Source: Maricaulis sp036231565
GTDB taxonomy: Bacteria; Pseudomonadota; Alphaproteobacteria; Caulobacterales; Maricaulaceae
Assembly: GCA_036231565.1 (NCBI GenBank)
Contig: JAZAHA010000001.1
Span: 1-63,480 of the forward strand
Length of the DNA: 63,480 bases
Direction of reading: 5' to 3'
Below the pieces are notes generated by a model that did not search any database, was not told the origin of the DNA, and saw nothing but the letters and a program-made list of their open reading frames with translations. A program made the translations under genes and the position numbers. Each line of letters opens with the position of its first letter. Position 1 is the stretch's first letter. This document shows, in pieces, positions 22,095-31,722 of this stretch.

Positions 22095-23549
22095 TCAAGA
22101 ATTCGCCGCTTCTGACGCCGCTTCCGGCGCAGACAGGGCGCGAGGCTCGCCGTCATCCTCGCCCAGGCCCGCAGCATCGAGATATCCGTCGGGCAGGGAC
22201 TTCTTGGTCGCAGCGCCGAGTTTTTTCAGCATCTCGGTCTGGCGGATGACATTTCCCCGCCCGTCGACCAGCTTGTTCTTGGCGTCGTGCCAGGCGCCCT
22301 TGGCCGCATCGATACGCTGGCCCACCTTTTCCAGGTCGCCGACAAACCCCTCGAATTTGTCGTAGAGCGCGCCGGCCCGGCTGGCGATCTCGCGGGCATT
22401 CTGGTTCTGGCGGTCAATGGTCCACAGGTTCTGGACCGTACGCATCGCCATCATCAGCGTGGTCGGCGTGGCGATCATGACATCGCGTTCCCAGGCATAA
22501 ACGGAAATGTCCGGATCGTTCTGCAGCGCCAGCGAGGCGGCGCCCTCCAGCGGCACAAACATCAGGGTGAAGGACACACCCTCGTAGAATTGCGCATAGT
22601 CCTTCTCGCCCAGCGCCTTGATGTGGCTGCGCACCGAGGTGAGGTGCTGTTTCAGGGCCGCGCCGCGCTCCTCCTCTTCCTCGGCATTCACGCAGCGCTC
22701 GAAGGCGGTGAGCGAAACTTTCGAGTCGATCACCAGGCGCTGCTTTCCGGGCAGTTCAACGACGATATCCGGACGGCGGCGCGCCCCGTCCTCGGTCGTC
22801 TCGCTCTGCTGGGTGAAAAATTCATGTCCCTCGCGCAACCCGGCACGCTCGAGGATGGTGGCCAGCACCATCTCGCCCCAATCGCCCTGCACCTTGGACG
22901 AAGAGCGCAGCGCATTGGCCAGATTCTTGGCGTCCGCCGACATCTGATGCGCGTCCTTGCGCACCGTCTCCATCAATTGCTTGATTTCGCCCGCATGACC
23001 TGAGCGCTCGGTCGCGTCCTTCTCGACCTTCTCGCGGAAATCCTTCAGCTGCTCGCGCAGCGGATTGAGCAAGGTCTGCAGGTTTTCGGTGCTCTGCTTG
23101 TTCAGCTCGGCACCCGACGCCTTGAGGATCTCGCTGGCGGTGAGCTTGAATTGTTCACTCAGCCGCTCGCGCGCCTTTTCTAGCTCCGCGAGTTTTTCCT
23201 CGTGATGGCGCTGCGTGGCGTCATGGGCGGATTTCAGGCTGGCAAAGTCGGACGCCAGCCGGTCCCGCTCGGCCCGCAATTCCTCCGACTGCTTGAGCAG
23301 GCGGTCACGCTCCTCGCGCACGCTTTCCAGACGCGCCAGCTTCTCGCGCGCCTCGACGGCCTCGGCCGTACGCTGCTCTGCCGTCTCGCGCCATTGATCC
23401 CGCTCGGCCCGCAGGGTTTCGGCCTGGTCGGCGGCAAACCCGTCCTGCGCCTTCGGCCGGCGCAGGATCAGTACGGCCAGCAACAGGATGACGAGCGCCA
23501 TCCCGCCGAGCAGGAGCCAGGTTTCCGGAGCGATTTCGGTCAGCATCAT
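22095..23549 (-). CDS. rmuC: DNA recombination protein RmuC
   Basis: 484 residues. RmuC proteins limit inversions at short inverted repeats and carry a nuclease-like domain. Seen: N-terminal membrane anchor WLLLGGMALVILLLAVLILR, a long coiled coil (about residues 40-190, rich in E/R/Q/L), then the conserved domain SKVQGDWGEMVLATILERAG, RRPDIVVELPGKQRLVIDSK, SLTAFERCVNAEEEEERG and FVPLEGAASLALQNDPDI. ATG at 23549 or 23546. It ends 31 bases before def, same strand. Confidence 0.95.
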   Translation of the reverse strand: MMLTEIAPETWLLLGGMALVILLLAVLILRRPKAQDGFAADQAETLRAERDQWRETAEQRTAEAVEAREKLARLESVREERDRLLKQSEELRAERDRLASDFASLKSAHDATQRHHEEKLAELEKARERLSEQFKLTASEILKASGAELNKQSTENLQTLLNPLREQLKDFREKVEKDATERSGHAGEIKQLMETVRKDAHQMSADAKNLANALRSSSKVQGDWGEMVLATILERAGLREGHEFFTQQSETTEDGARRRPDIVVELPGKQRLVIDSKVSLTAFERCVNAEEEEERGAALKQHLTSVRSHIKALGEKDYAQFYEGVSFTLMFVPLEGAASLALQNDPDISVYAWERDVMIATPTTLMMAMRTVQNLWTIDRQNQNAREIASRAGALYDKFEGFVGDLEKVGQRIDAAKGAWHDAKNKLVDGRGNVIRQTEMLKKLGAATKKSLPDGYLDAAGLGEDDGEPRALSAPEAASEAANS

Positions 23550-23719
23550 GGGGTCGCCTTGTCTTTGCACGTCATTTTGCGTGAGTCGGTCGTGTGCGGC
23601 CACAATGCCGGCCGGCCACGACAGAAGCTGTCACCCGCCGAAAGCCCCTACGCTCGCGCAGGAGGGGAAAACGGCCCCGATCCTGCATCCTGACGGGTAA
23701 TGGATGTGGGAGAGCGTGC

Positions 23720-24838
23720 ATGCGCGTGCTTATCGTTTCAATCGGAGACATGACCGGCGATCTGGTCGCGAAATGGAACGCCTGGGCGGCCCCGCAGGGA
23801 CGCCTGATCAGCCCCTATTTCCACTATGAATTCACCGCCGCGATTGCGCGCGCCCGCTCCGATGTCCGCATTGCGGTTCTGGAACAGGATGGCGAAACCG
23901 CCGGCTTCTTCCCGCACCATGTCGCCCATGACGGCGTCATCCGCCCGGTCGGTGCGCCGATGAGCGATTACCAGGGCGTGATCGCCCGGCCGGACGTGCA
24001 GATCCCGCTGGAGCGGATCGTGCGCGCCTGCGGCGGCTCTGCCATGGTGTTCGACAACTGGCATTGCGCCCGGGGCGGCTGTGACCGCGCCCGCCGCAGC
24101 CGCGATGGCTCGGTGATGGTCGACCTGACCGGCGGGTCCGACGCCTATTTTGCCGCGCAGCGCGCCGAATACCGCGACCATTTCCGCAAGACCGCCCGGC
24201 GCCAGCGCGCAGCCGAGCGCGATATCGGCCCGATACGGGTCGTCATCGGCGATGCCGACGGCAGCGCCTTTGCCCAGCTGGATGCCTGGAAGCAGGCCCA
24301 GTACGAGACCACCGGCAAGCTGAACGTGTTCGGCATCGGCTGGGTCCGCGAGGCCCTGAATGATCTGCGCACGCTCGATACCGCGGACTTCTCGGGACTG
24401 ACCGCCTCGCTCTGGTTCGGCGACCGGCTGGCCGCCGTCGAGTTCGGCCTCAGCGCCGGAGGCGTCTATCATTCCTGGTTCCCGGCCTATGATCCGGACC
24501 TGGCCCGCTATTCGCCGGGCCTCCTCCTGCTGCACGGCCTGTTCGAACAGGCCGCGGAACACGGCATCGAACGCCTCGATCTGGGCCGCGGCGGCCTGCA
24601 CTACAAGAAATACTATGCCAGCTATGAAGTGCCGCTGGACCAGGGCCGCGTCCTGGTACCCGGCCTTGCCTCGACCGCGATCCGCAGCTGGGAGATTGCC
24701 GAGAAGGCGGCCGGCCTGATGCCCGGTGCCGTTGCTGAAATGCCGGCCCGCCTGCGCCGCCGCTGGTCCCAGGTCAGCGCCTTCCAGCCCCGGCTGGCGC
24801 CGCGCCTGGCAAGCTTCGCCGGATCGATCTCGCTGTAG
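23720..24838 (+). CDS. GNAT/FemAB-like acetyltransferase (BioF2/CelD type)
   Basis: 372 residues. Architecture of the acetyltransferase group often linked to envelope polysaccharide: HYEFTAAIARARSDVRIAVL, GFFPHHVAHDGVIRPVGAPM, SDYQGVIARPDVQI, a basic helix EYRDHFRKTARRQRAAERDI, and the acetyl-CoA domain SLWFGDRLAAVEFGLSAGGV and YHSWFPAYDPDLARYSPGLL, LDLGRGGLHYKKYYASYEVP. Start ATG 23720; the longer frame upstream overlaps the region opposite rmuC. Substrate unknown. No obvious polysaccharide genes are nearby. Confidence 0.85.
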   Translation: MRVLIVSIGDMTGDLVAKWNAWAAPQGRLISPYFHYEFTAAIARARSDVRIAVLEQDGETAGFFPHHVAHDGVIRPVGAPMSDYQGVIARPDVQIPLERIVRACGGSAMVFDNWHCARGGCDRARRSRDGSVMVDLTGGSDAYFAAQRAEYRDHFRKTARRQRAAERDIGPIRVVIGDADGSAFAQLDAWKQAQYETTGKLNVFGIGWVREALNDLRTLDTADFSGLTASLWFGDRLAAVEFGLSAGGVYHSWFPAYDPDLARYSPGLLLLHGLFEQAAEHGIERLDLGRGGLHYKKYYASYEVPLDQGRVLVPGLASTAIRSWEIAEKAAGLMPGAVAEMPARLRRRWSQVSAFQPRLAPRLASFAGSISL

Positions 24839-24906
24839 TCTGCCGCCCGCCCCTTCATTCGCGCATCGCTTCGCCCTAGATTGGTCCGGCAATGAGGGAG
24901 ACAAGC

Positions 24907-26034
24907 ATGCGCGTTGCTGCCGCCGGGCTCGCCCTTGCCGTCCTGTCCGGACCGGCAATGGCGCAAGACACGATCCACGAGACCGAACAGGCCGATTTCC
25001 GCGTCGAGACCGTCGCGACCGGCCTGGAATTCCCCTGGTCCATGGCCTTCCTGCCGGAGGGCGACATGCTGGTCACCGAGCGCGAGGGACGCTTGCGCTA
25101 TATCGATGACGGCACGCTGCGCGAGGCGCCGGTCGCGGGTCTCCCCGATATCCTCGTCGACAATCAGGGCGGGCTTCTGGGCCTCGCCCTGCATCCGGAA
25201 TTCGCGCAGAACCGCTGGGTCTATTTTGCGTATTCAGAGGGCTCCTCCCGCGCCAATCACACCGCGCTCGCCCGCGGCCGCCTCAGCGAGGACGGCAGTG
25301 CGCTGGAGGACGTGGAACCCCTGTTCCGGGTCAATTTCGACAAGCAGCGCGGCTATCATTTCGGCGGCCGCATCCTGTTCCTGGACGACGGCACCCTGCT
25401 GCTCACCCTGGGCGAAGGCGCCCAGTATTTCGAGCAGGCCCAGAACCTGGAGAATCATCTGGGAACCATCGTGCGCCTGAATGATGACGGCTCGGTCCCC
25501 TTCGACAATCCCTATGTCAGCGCCAACGGCGCCCTGCCGGAAATCTGGAGCTATGGTCACCGCAATGTGCAGGGCATTGCCCGTAACCCGCAGACCGGGG
25601 CCATCTGGGCGCATGAGCACGGCCCCCGCGGCGGCGACGAGATCAATGATATCCGCCCCGGCCTGAATTACGGCTGGCCGGCTATCACCTACGGCATCAA
25701 CTACAACGGCACGCCGGTGTCCGACGCCCGCGCGGCCGAGGGCATGGAACAGCCGCTGTGGTACTGGGTGCCCTCGATCGCGCCCTCGGGCATGGCCTTC
25801 TACGAGGGCACGGCGTTTGCCGAGTGGCAGGGCGATCTGTTCGTCGGCGCCCTCGCCGGCTCGATGCTGGTGCGCTACGAGGTCGAGGGTGACCGGATCA
25901 TTTCCGAGGAACAGCTTCTGACCGAGCGCGGTGACCGGATCCGCGATGTGCAGGCCGGTCCGGACGGGCATATCTACCTGCTGACGGACGATCTGGAAGG
26001 CAGCGTGCTGCGGCTGGACCCGGTCATTCCCTGA
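24907..26034 (+). CDS. PQQ-dependent sugar dehydrogenase (YliI/aldose type), periplasmic
   Basis: 375 residues with a signal peptide MRVAAAGLALAVLSGPAMAQ. Soluble six-bladed propeller aldose dehydrogenases of this family oxidise sugars using pyrroloquinoline quinone. Seen: GLEFPWSMAFLPEGDMLVTE, REGRLRYIDDG, QGGLLGLALHPEFAQNRWVY, WSYGHRNVQGIARNPQTGAI, WAHEHGPRGGDEIND, GLNYGWPAITYGINYNG, FVGALAGSMLVRYEV and DGHIYLLTDD. ATG 24907 has GGGAG upstream and gives the signal peptide. Confidence 0.92.
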   Translation: MRVAAAGLALAVLSGPAMAQDTIHETEQADFRVETVATGLEFPWSMAFLPEGDMLVTEREGRLRYIDDGTLREAPVAGLPDILVDNQGGLLGLALHPEFAQNRWVYFAYSEGSSRANHTALARGRLSEDGSALEDVEPLFRVNFDKQRGYHFGGRILFLDDGTLLLTLGEGAQYFEQAQNLENHLGTIVRLNDDGSVPFDNPYVSANGALPEIWSYGHRNVQGIARNPQTGAIWAHEHGPRGGDEINDIRPGLNYGWPAITYGINYNGTPVSDARAAEGMEQPLWYWVPSIAPSGMAFYEGTAFAEWQGDLFVGALAGSMLVRYEVEGDRIISEEQLLTERGDRIRDVQAGPDGHIYLLTDDLEGSVLRLDPVIP

Positions 26035-26051
26035 CCGGGCGCCGCTGCGGC

Positions 26052-26774
26052 TCAGCCCCGCATGTCGGTCAGTGACCGGCCTTCGGCGATATTGCGCAGC
26101 AGATAGACCAGCGGCGTATCGACCGCGGCGACGAACAGCTTCACCACGACCTGGCCGAGGATGAGACTGCCGATCGCAGCCCAGCTCTCGATCCCGCCGA
26201 AGGCCACCGTGATGAAGATCGTCGAATTGAGGATCTGCGACACCATGGTCGACAGGTTATTGCGCAGCCACAGCCGGTTGCGGCCCATGTCGCGCTGGCG
26301 CAGATGGTGGAAGATCAGCACATCCGCCAGCGCACTCACGAGAAAGGCGACCAGTCCGGCGAAATTGGTGCGGATACCCGAGGAAAAAACGGACACGAAC
26401 TCTGCCTGGCGCTCGGCCGTCCAGCTCGGCGCGGCCGAGACAAAGCCGGCAATGTCTTCCAGATGCATGGCATAGAGGATGAGCACCGCCATCACGAAGC
26501 GCATGGCAACACCGGTCAGCACCACGCACAGCGCGTAGCCGCGGCCCCACACCTCGCTGATCACATCGGTCGCCAGATAGGTCAGGCAGAAGGCGAGCGT
26601 GCCGGCCGGAACGAGCACATCGAGCGGACCGAGATGGACAACCTGCACCTTGATCGCCGTCAGCGCGGCCATGACCAGCGAGACCATGAACAGGCCCGTG
26701 CAGAAGAACAGCACGAAGGCCTTCCGCGTAACCCGTTCGGGATTCATCCCGCTGTGTGCGTGTGCATTGCCCAT
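26052..26774 (-). CDS. Queuosine precursor transporter (YhhQ/VUT family)
   Basis: 240 residues, six hydrophobic helices. Family proteins import 7-cyano-7-deazaguanine or its relative for queuosine in tRNA. Seen: LFMVSLVMAALTAIKVQVVH, GTLAFCLTYLATDVISEVWG (hallmark DVISEVWG), FAGLVAFLVSALADVLIFHH, RNRLWLRNNLSTMVSQILNS and FITVAFGGIESWAAIGSLIL. These are the typical conserved blocks. The gene is convergent with the sugar dehydrogenase and stands 74 bases from recR. Confidence 0.92.
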   Translation of the reverse strand: MGNAHAHSGMNPERVTRKAFVLFFCTGLFMVSLVMAALTAIKVQVVHLGPLDVLVPAGTLAFCLTYLATDVISEVWGRGYALCVVLTGVAMRFVMAVLILYAMHLEDIAGFVSAAPSWTAERQAEFVSVFSSGIRTNFAGLVAFLVSALADVLIFHHLRQRDMGRNRLWLRNNLSTMVSQILNSTIFITVAFGGIESWAAIGSLILGQVVVKLFVAAVDTPLVYLLRNIAEGRSLTDMRG

Positions 26775-26847
26775 GCCGCCCCCGGCCGTCCGGTGGCAGT
26801 CTAGGACGATTTGCCGCTTTGCCTAGTCTTGAGGGGAAAGCACGCGC

Positions 26848-27453
26848 TCAGACCGCCGAGCGGCTGCGGAAGGCGGCCGCCAGCGTACCGTCGTCGAGAT
26901 AATCGAGTTCACCGCCCACCGGCACACCGCGCGCCAGCGACGTTACGGACACACCGCACGGCTCCAGCTTGTCGGCCAGGTAGTGCGCGGTGGTCTGGCC
27001 GTCGACCGTGGCATTGAGCGCCAGGACGATTTCGCTCACCGCCTCGTCGCTCGCCCGTTCGATCAGCTTTGCGATGTTGAGATCGTCCGGCCGCACACCG
27101 TCGAGGGCCGACAGGACGCCGCCGAGAACATGATACCGGCCCTTGAAGGCCCCGGCCCGCTCCAGCGCCCAGAGGTCGCCGACCGTCTCGACGACGCAGA
27201 TTTCCTTCTCCGCCCGGTTCGGCGCAGCGCACACCGCACACGGATCGGTGACATCGAGATTGCCGCAGGTCGAACAGGCGCGGATCTTGTCGGCGGCATC
27301 GGCCAGCGCGTCCGCCAGCGGCCGCATCACGGCATCGCGCTTGCCCAGAAGGTGAAGTGCGGCGCGGCGCGCAGAACGCGGCCCCAGCCCCGGCAGCTTG
27401 GCCAGCAGGGTGATCAGTCGCTCGATTTCCGGGCCGGCAGAAGCGGTTCGCAT
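26848..27453 (-). CDS. recR: Recombination mediator RecR
   Basis: 201 residues. RecR works with RecF/RecO to load RecA at gaps. Seen: N-terminal helix-hairpin-helix LLAKLPGLGPRSARRAALHL, zinc finger CSTCGNLDVTDPCAVC, Toprim motif VVETVGDLWALERAGAFKGR, YHVLGGVLSALDGVRPDDL and VDGQTTAHYLADKL. The order dnaX-ybaB-recR on one strand is widely conserved in bacteria. Confidence 0.98.
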   Translation of the reverse strand: MRTASAGPEIERLITLLAKLPGLGPRSARRAALHLLGKRDAVMRPLADALADAADKIRACSTCGNLDVTDPCAVCAAPNRAEKEICVVETVGDLWALERAGAFKGRYHVLGGVLSALDGVRPDDLNIAKLIERASDEAVSEIVLALNATVDGQTTAHYLADKLEPCGVSVTSLARGVPVGGELDYLDDGTLAAAFRSRSAV

Positions 27454-27468
27454 CGTCAGCGCCCGGTA

Positions 27469-27792
27469 TCAGAACGGCAGATTCATGCCGGGCGGCAGGT
27501 CCAGCCCGCCGGCCGCTTCCTTGAGGACTTCCTGCTGGCGCACCTCGGCCTTGCGCCGGGCATCGGCATGGGCGGCCAGGATCAGGTCTTCCAGGATTTC
27601 CGGCTCGTCCGGATCGATCAGGCTCTTGTCGATCGAAACGCGTTTCAGATCGCCCTTGGCGGTCATCGTCATCGCGATCAGACCGGCACCGGCCTCACCG
27701 GTCACCTCGGCCTCGTCGAGCCTGGCCTGGGCTTCGGCCATTTTCTGCTGCACGGCCTGCGCCTGTTTCATCAGGCCCATCAGGTCTTTCAT
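27469..27792 (-). CDS. YbaB/EbfC nucleoid-associated protein
   Basis: 107 residues. Seen: MKDLMGLMKQAQAVQQKMAE, ARLDEAEVTGEAGAGLIAMT, GDLKRVSIDKSLIDPDEPEI, LEDLILAAHADARRKAE and the glycine-rich end AAGGLDLPPGMNLPF. The family forms pincer-like dimers that bind DNA. Its ATG overlaps the dnaX stop by four bases. Confidence 0.97.
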   Translation of the reverse strand: MKDLMGLMKQAQAVQQKMAEAQARLDEAEVTGEAGAGLIAMTMTAKGDLKRVSIDKSLIDPDEPEILEDLILAAHADARRKAEVRQQEVLKEAAGGLDLPPGMNLPF

Positions 27793-29609
27793 GCCCGTCT
27801 CTCCGTTGTCTTCTCGTCTGCATCGCCGTCGGCGGCCGGCGCCTCGCGCACGGCGACAATCTCTGCGCCCGGGAAGAGGCGCAAGGCCTCCGCCACAGCC
27901 GGGTCCTGCCGGGCGCGCTCCAGTTTTTCCTCGGCCTCGCGCTGACGGCGTTCCGCCCAGGTTTCCCCGCCGCGCACATCATGATCGGCGAGGATGGCCC
28001 AGCGGGCGCCCGTCCATTCCTGCAGCCGCTTGGCCAGCCGCTGGGCGAGATCGGGCGGACAGTCCTCGACCGGCTGGAAGGTGAAGGAGCCCGGACGGAA
28101 GGCGCCGGGGCGCACATAACGCTCGACATCCGACTGCAGGGCAATGTCGCGCTTCTCGCGCAGCAGCGCGATCAGGGCCTCGAACGTCCGGGGACCGGGC
28201 AGTTCGCTATCGGCCTCGGCAGGCGCAACCGGCGCGGCGGGGCGGGCAGCGTGCGCCGGCGCTTGCGGCGCCGGCTCAGGCTTTCCCGGCGCCTCCCCGG
28301 CCAAAGAGGCGGACGCAGAGGCAGGCTCAGAGGCAGGCGGGGCGGCCGGTGTTTCGCTGCGCGCAGCGGGCGGATGCCCGGCCAGAATGCGCGCGGCCTC
28401 TTCGGGCGGCGGCAGCGAGGCCGCGGCCGCCAGGCGCAGCACCGTCATCTCGGCCGCGGCCAGCGCGTCCGGTGCATTGCGCACATCGTCGAGCCCCGTC
28501 AGCAGGATTTTCCAGAGCCGGGTCAGCTGGGCCAGGGACTGTTTTTCCGCCAGTCCGGCAATGCGCTGGACCGTGTCGGCCGCTTCGCCCAGATCGGCGC
28601 CGGGGCCGGCTGCCTTCACCCGCGAGAGGGCGTGGACATAGTCGAGCAGGTCGCGCGTGATCACCACCGGATCGCCGCCGGCATCATACAGCGCACCGAT
28701 CTCTTCCAGCGCGTCCGCCGTCTTGCCCGACAGAGCCTGTTCCAGGAGGTCGAGCACGCGGGCCCGGTCGGCCAGGCCCAGCATGTCGCGCACTTGCGGC
28801 GCGGTGACCGGACCGCTCTCCTCGCTGCCCTGCACAATCGCCTGGTCCAGCAGCGACAGCGCGTCGCGCACCGAGCCCTCGGCCGCCCGCGCGATCAGGG
28901 ACAGGCCCTCGCGATCGACAGACGCGTTTTCAAGGCCGCAAATACGTTCGAGATGATCGGTCAGAACCTCGCGGTCGATCCGCTTGAGATCGAAGCGCTG
29001 GCAGCGCGACAACACCGTCACCGGAACCTTGCGGATCTCGGTCGTCGCGAAAATGAACTTGGCGTGCTCGGGCGGTTCCTCGAGCGTCTTCAAAAGCGCG
29101 TTGAAGGCCGAGGTCGACAGCATGTGGACCTCGTCGATGATGTAGACTTTGTAGCGCGCGGAGACCGGCGCATAGCGCACACCGTCGAGGATTTCGCGGA
29201 TATCGTTGACGCCGGTCCGCGAGGCGGCGTCCATCTCCATCACATCGACATGCGCGGACCGCGCAATGGCCTCGCAATGGCGGCCCGGTTCGGACAGCGT
29301 CATCGCCGGTCCGTCGGCCGTATCGGTTTCATAATTGAGCGCGCGGGCAATCAGGCGCGCTGTCGTCGTCTTGCCGATGCCGCGCACGCCGGTGAGCATG
29401 TAGGCATGGGCGATGCGGCCGGCCGCAAAGGCATTGGTCAGGGTGCGCACCATGGCGTCCTGGCCGATCAGGTCTTCAAACTTTGACGGACGGTATTTGC
29501 GGGCCAGGACCTGATAGCCGGGGTCCGGCGCGGTCTGCGGCAGGTCGAGACCCGGCATCAACGCTTCGCCCGCTGCGGTGTCGTCAGCTGGGAGCGGCGT
29601 ATCGTCCAT
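27789..29609 (-). CDS. dnaX: DNA polymerase III subunit gamma/tau
   Basis: 606 residues. Clamp-loader ATPase. Seen: KYRPSKFEDLIGQDAMVRTL, Walker A GVRGIGKTTTARLIARALNY, DAASRTGVNDIREIL, Walker B-region YIIDEVHMLSTSAFNALLKT, LEEPPEHAKFIFATTE, sensor 1 and VLSRCQRFDLKRI. The zinc-binding cysteine cluster of enterobacterial DnaX is missing apart from one cysteine (GRHCEAIARS), which is usual in alphaproteobacteria. A long alanine/proline-rich linker (about residues 405-460) precedes the tau-specific end. No slippery AAAAAAG site was noticed. Confidence 0.97.
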   Translation of the reverse strand: MDDTPLPADDTAAGEALMPGLDLPQTAPDPGYQVLARKYRPSKFEDLIGQDAMVRTLTNAFAAGRIAHAYMLTGVRGIGKTTTARLIARALNYETDTADGPAMTLSEPGRHCEAIARSAHVDVMEMDAASRTGVNDIREILDGVRYAPVSARYKVYIIDEVHMLSTSAFNALLKTLEEPPEHAKFIFATTEIRKVPVTVLSRCQRFDLKRIDREVLTDHLERICGLENASVDREGLSLIARAAEGSVRDALSLLDQAIVQGSEESGPVTAPQVRDMLGLADRARVLDLLEQALSGKTADALEEIGALYDAGGDPVVITRDLLDYVHALSRVKAAGPGADLGEAADTVQRIAGLAEKQSLAQLTRLWKILLTGLDDVRNAPDALAAAEMTVLRLAAAASLPPPEEAARILAGHPPAARSETPAAPPASEPASASASLAGEAPGKPEPAPQAPAHAARPAAPVAPAEADSELPGPRTFEALIALLREKRDIALQSDVERYVRPGAFRPGSFTFQPVEDCPPDLAQRLAKRLQEWTGARWAILADHDVRGGETWAERRQREAEEKLERARQDPAVAEALRLFPGAEIVAVREAPAADGDADEKTTERRA

Positions 29610-29683
29610 GAGGGCTCTTCTGGCTGCGGCTGACAGACCCTGTCCCGGGGGCGTCCCCCGAGCCGGGCGGCGCGATTGCGCGT

Positions 29684-29779
29684 GGAAGACCGGACAGCGA
29701 CCCGGACGAAACTCGTTACGGCTGCTTCCTTCCGGACCTGACCGGGTTGGCGAGGTGCCCGTCCACCGCCGGCCTTCCG
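29684..29779 (-). ncRNA. ffs: Small signal recognition particle RNA (4.5S)
   Basis: The minus strand contains the highly conserved apical loop GGTCAGGTCCGGAAGGAAGC (about 29724-29743 on the plus strand, read in reverse), followed by AGCCGTAACGAG, with flanking arms that pair: GGACGGGCACCTCGCCAACC before and GTTTCGTCCGGGTCGCTGTC after. It forms one long hairpin as in E. coli ffs. It is encoded just upstream of dnaX, the usual place in alphaproteobacteria. Ends are estimated to within about ten bases. Confidence 0.92.
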
Positions 29780-29844
29780 CCCCCTATATCGCCCGCCGGA
29801 CAGCGTCATGCAAGCCGCGGCCTGCAGCCTTTTTCGCCGCGCTC

Positions 29845-31626
29845 TCACCCGGCCGGCGCCCCCGGCAGGCTGTCGCAGGACACCGCCTCGCCCAGGCCGA
29901 GTTCGGTGAAGGGAAGCACCGCCAGCGGACCCGCCGCACTGCCCAGAAGCCCCGCCAGCACACCCTGCAGCACAGACGGCGCCGCATCGACATCAATGTC
30001 GGGATTGCGCAGGGTTCCGTTCACGGCAATTCCACCCAGCAGATTGCCCCAGGAGACATCCTTCGCCTCGGCGGCGACAGCAAGCGCCAGCCGTTCGGTC
30101 TCCAGCGAGACCTGGCCGTCGAGCGCAACGACACTGTCATCCGTATCGACCAGCACGTGTTCCGCCTGAAGCCGGCCGCCCCGGGCCCGGAACACGCCGC
30201 CCGCGCAGTTCACGGGAATGAAGCCGGGATCGGCCTCGTCTTCCGACAGCCGCAGCAGCAGGATCTCGCCGACATCGAGACCGGCGCCCTCGACAGCGAG
30301 ATGGCGGATCCGGGTCCCCGGCGCCGCCTGTGCGGTGATCTCGCCATCGGCCGAGGCAAAGGCGCTCCGCAGGTCCGCACCGGTCATGGCCAGCGCGAAG
30401 GCGACATGCATCTGGCCACGGGCCAGCCGTCCGTTGCCGATCGAGGCCAGTTCGAAACCCGCCAGCTCGCCGCGGGCCTCCGTACTTACCGTGTCTGTGC
30501 GCGCATCGATCGTCGCATAGGCAGTCAGCCGGCCGCGATCCTGCGTCTCGAAGGCCAGCGGCTCGAAAGTCATCACGCCGTCCTCCAGCCGGAAAACGAT
30601 CTCCATCGCGCTCAGGGGGACGGCTCCGGCCTGCACATTGCGGGCGGTAAAGCGCACCCGGGCGTCGGCGGTGCGCACGCGCGTGGTATCCAGACGCGCA
30701 TTCGGGATCAGCCGTCCGCTGGACGCATAGGCCCGGTTGGCCGCTTCCTGCTCGTCATTCGCAGTGGTCCGCTCGATGTCCGACGGCGCGCCGATCACCA
30801 CGCCCAGATCGTCAAGATCGAGATTGTCGGAGGTGAGGTCCGCCGTCAGCCGCGGGCGCGGCCGTCCGAAATCAGCCGACATGGTGCCGGCCAGATCGGA
30901 GTCGCCGACCAGCCCGTTGAAGGGGCTGAAGGTCCAGATACCGTCCTCATGCGAGACATCGCCATACAGCGAGAAGGGCGGCGTATCCGGTGCCGACAGA
31001 CCGAAGACCGCCGCCAGCTCGGCGAAGTTGCGCCCGTGCATCTCCATCTCGCCGGAAAACCCGTCCAGCGACAGGCCTTCAGCCGACCCGTTGAGATGCA
31101 GAACCGACCGCCCGCCTGCCGCGGTGAGACGGAAATCTCCGCTGGCGAGATTGCCGCGCGCCTCGGTGATGATCAGCAGTGCAGGCTCCCGCTGCGGCCG
31201 CTGGATGCGCAGCCGCAATTGCGTGATGTCAACATCGCGCACATTGGAGAGATAGCCCGGCAGCCCTCCTCCTGCGTCGTCACGGCCCCGCATGCGGTAG
31301 GTGAAAGACGCCTCGTCGATGCCGGCGAAGGCGATGAGCTGCCGCCCGGGCAATATCCCGGCCGGGTCGAGATGGAGATCGATCGTCTGCGCCGAGCCTG
31401 TCTGCTCGATCGCGAGCTGGCGCAGATGGAGAACCGGCCGCAGTCCGGGACTGACCCAGCCCTCCTGCAGCCGGACGGATCGCCCGGACAGGGCTGTCAG
31501 GCGCGCCTCGATGAAGCCGGTCGCACGATCCGGCGACGAGAGGAACCACAATCCACCCGCCACCACGCCCACAAGAGCGGCGGCAACCGCCGCAGCGACA
31601 ACCAGTATCCGCCTGACTATTCCCAC
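29845..31626 (-). CDS. AsmA-family envelope protein
   Basis: 593 residues. N-terminal membrane anchor IVRRILVVAAAVAAALVGVV, then a long periplasmic beta-rich region with AsmA-like repeats: LTALSGRSVRLQEGWVSPGL near the start and DVSWGNLLGGIAVNGTLRNP close to the C-terminus, the typical conserved end of this superfamily. AsmA/TamB/YhdP relatives are thought to move phospholipids between membranes; a role here is inference. GTG at 31626 is used; the start could lie slightly upstream. Confidence 0.85.
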   Translation of the reverse strand: MGIVRRILVVAAAVAAALVGVVAGGLWFLSSPDRATGFIEARLTALSGRSVRLQEGWVSPGLRPVLHLRQLAIEQTGSAQTIDLHLDPAGILPGRQLIAFAGIDEASFTYRMRGRDDAGGGLPGYLSNVRDVDITQLRLRIQRPQREPALLIITEARGNLASGDFRLTAAGGRSVLHLNGSAEGLSLDGFSGEMEMHGRNFAELAAVFGLSAPDTPPFSLYGDVSHEDGIWTFSPFNGLVGDSDLAGTMSADFGRPRPRLTADLTSDNLDLDDLGVVIGAPSDIERTTANDEQEAANRAYASSGRLIPNARLDTTRVRTADARVRFTARNVQAGAVPLSAMEIVFRLEDGVMTFEPLAFETQDRGRLTAYATIDARTDTVSTEARGELAGFELASIGNGRLARGQMHVAFALAMTGADLRSAFASADGEITAQAAPGTRIRHLAVEGAGLDVGEILLLRLSEDEADPGFIPVNCAGGVFRARGGRLQAEHVLVDTDDSVVALDGQVSLETERLALAVAAEAKDVSWGNLLGGIAVNGTLRNPDIDVDAAPSVLQGVLAGLLGSAAGPLAVLPFTELGLGEAVSCDSLPGAPAG

Positions 31627-31722
31627 ATCACCGAACGCCGCATCGCGCGGCGCGCCTCTGCCTCGTTCTCAATGGAACGTTGCAGCGGCGGGGCGGTTCC
31701 CCGTCTGCCCCCTTGCCGTCCT

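Noticed and set aside
27789..29609. Programmed frameshift in dnaX producing gamma
   Set aside because: No A-rich slippery heptamer or following hairpin was noticed at the expected place; only a full tau frame is supported.
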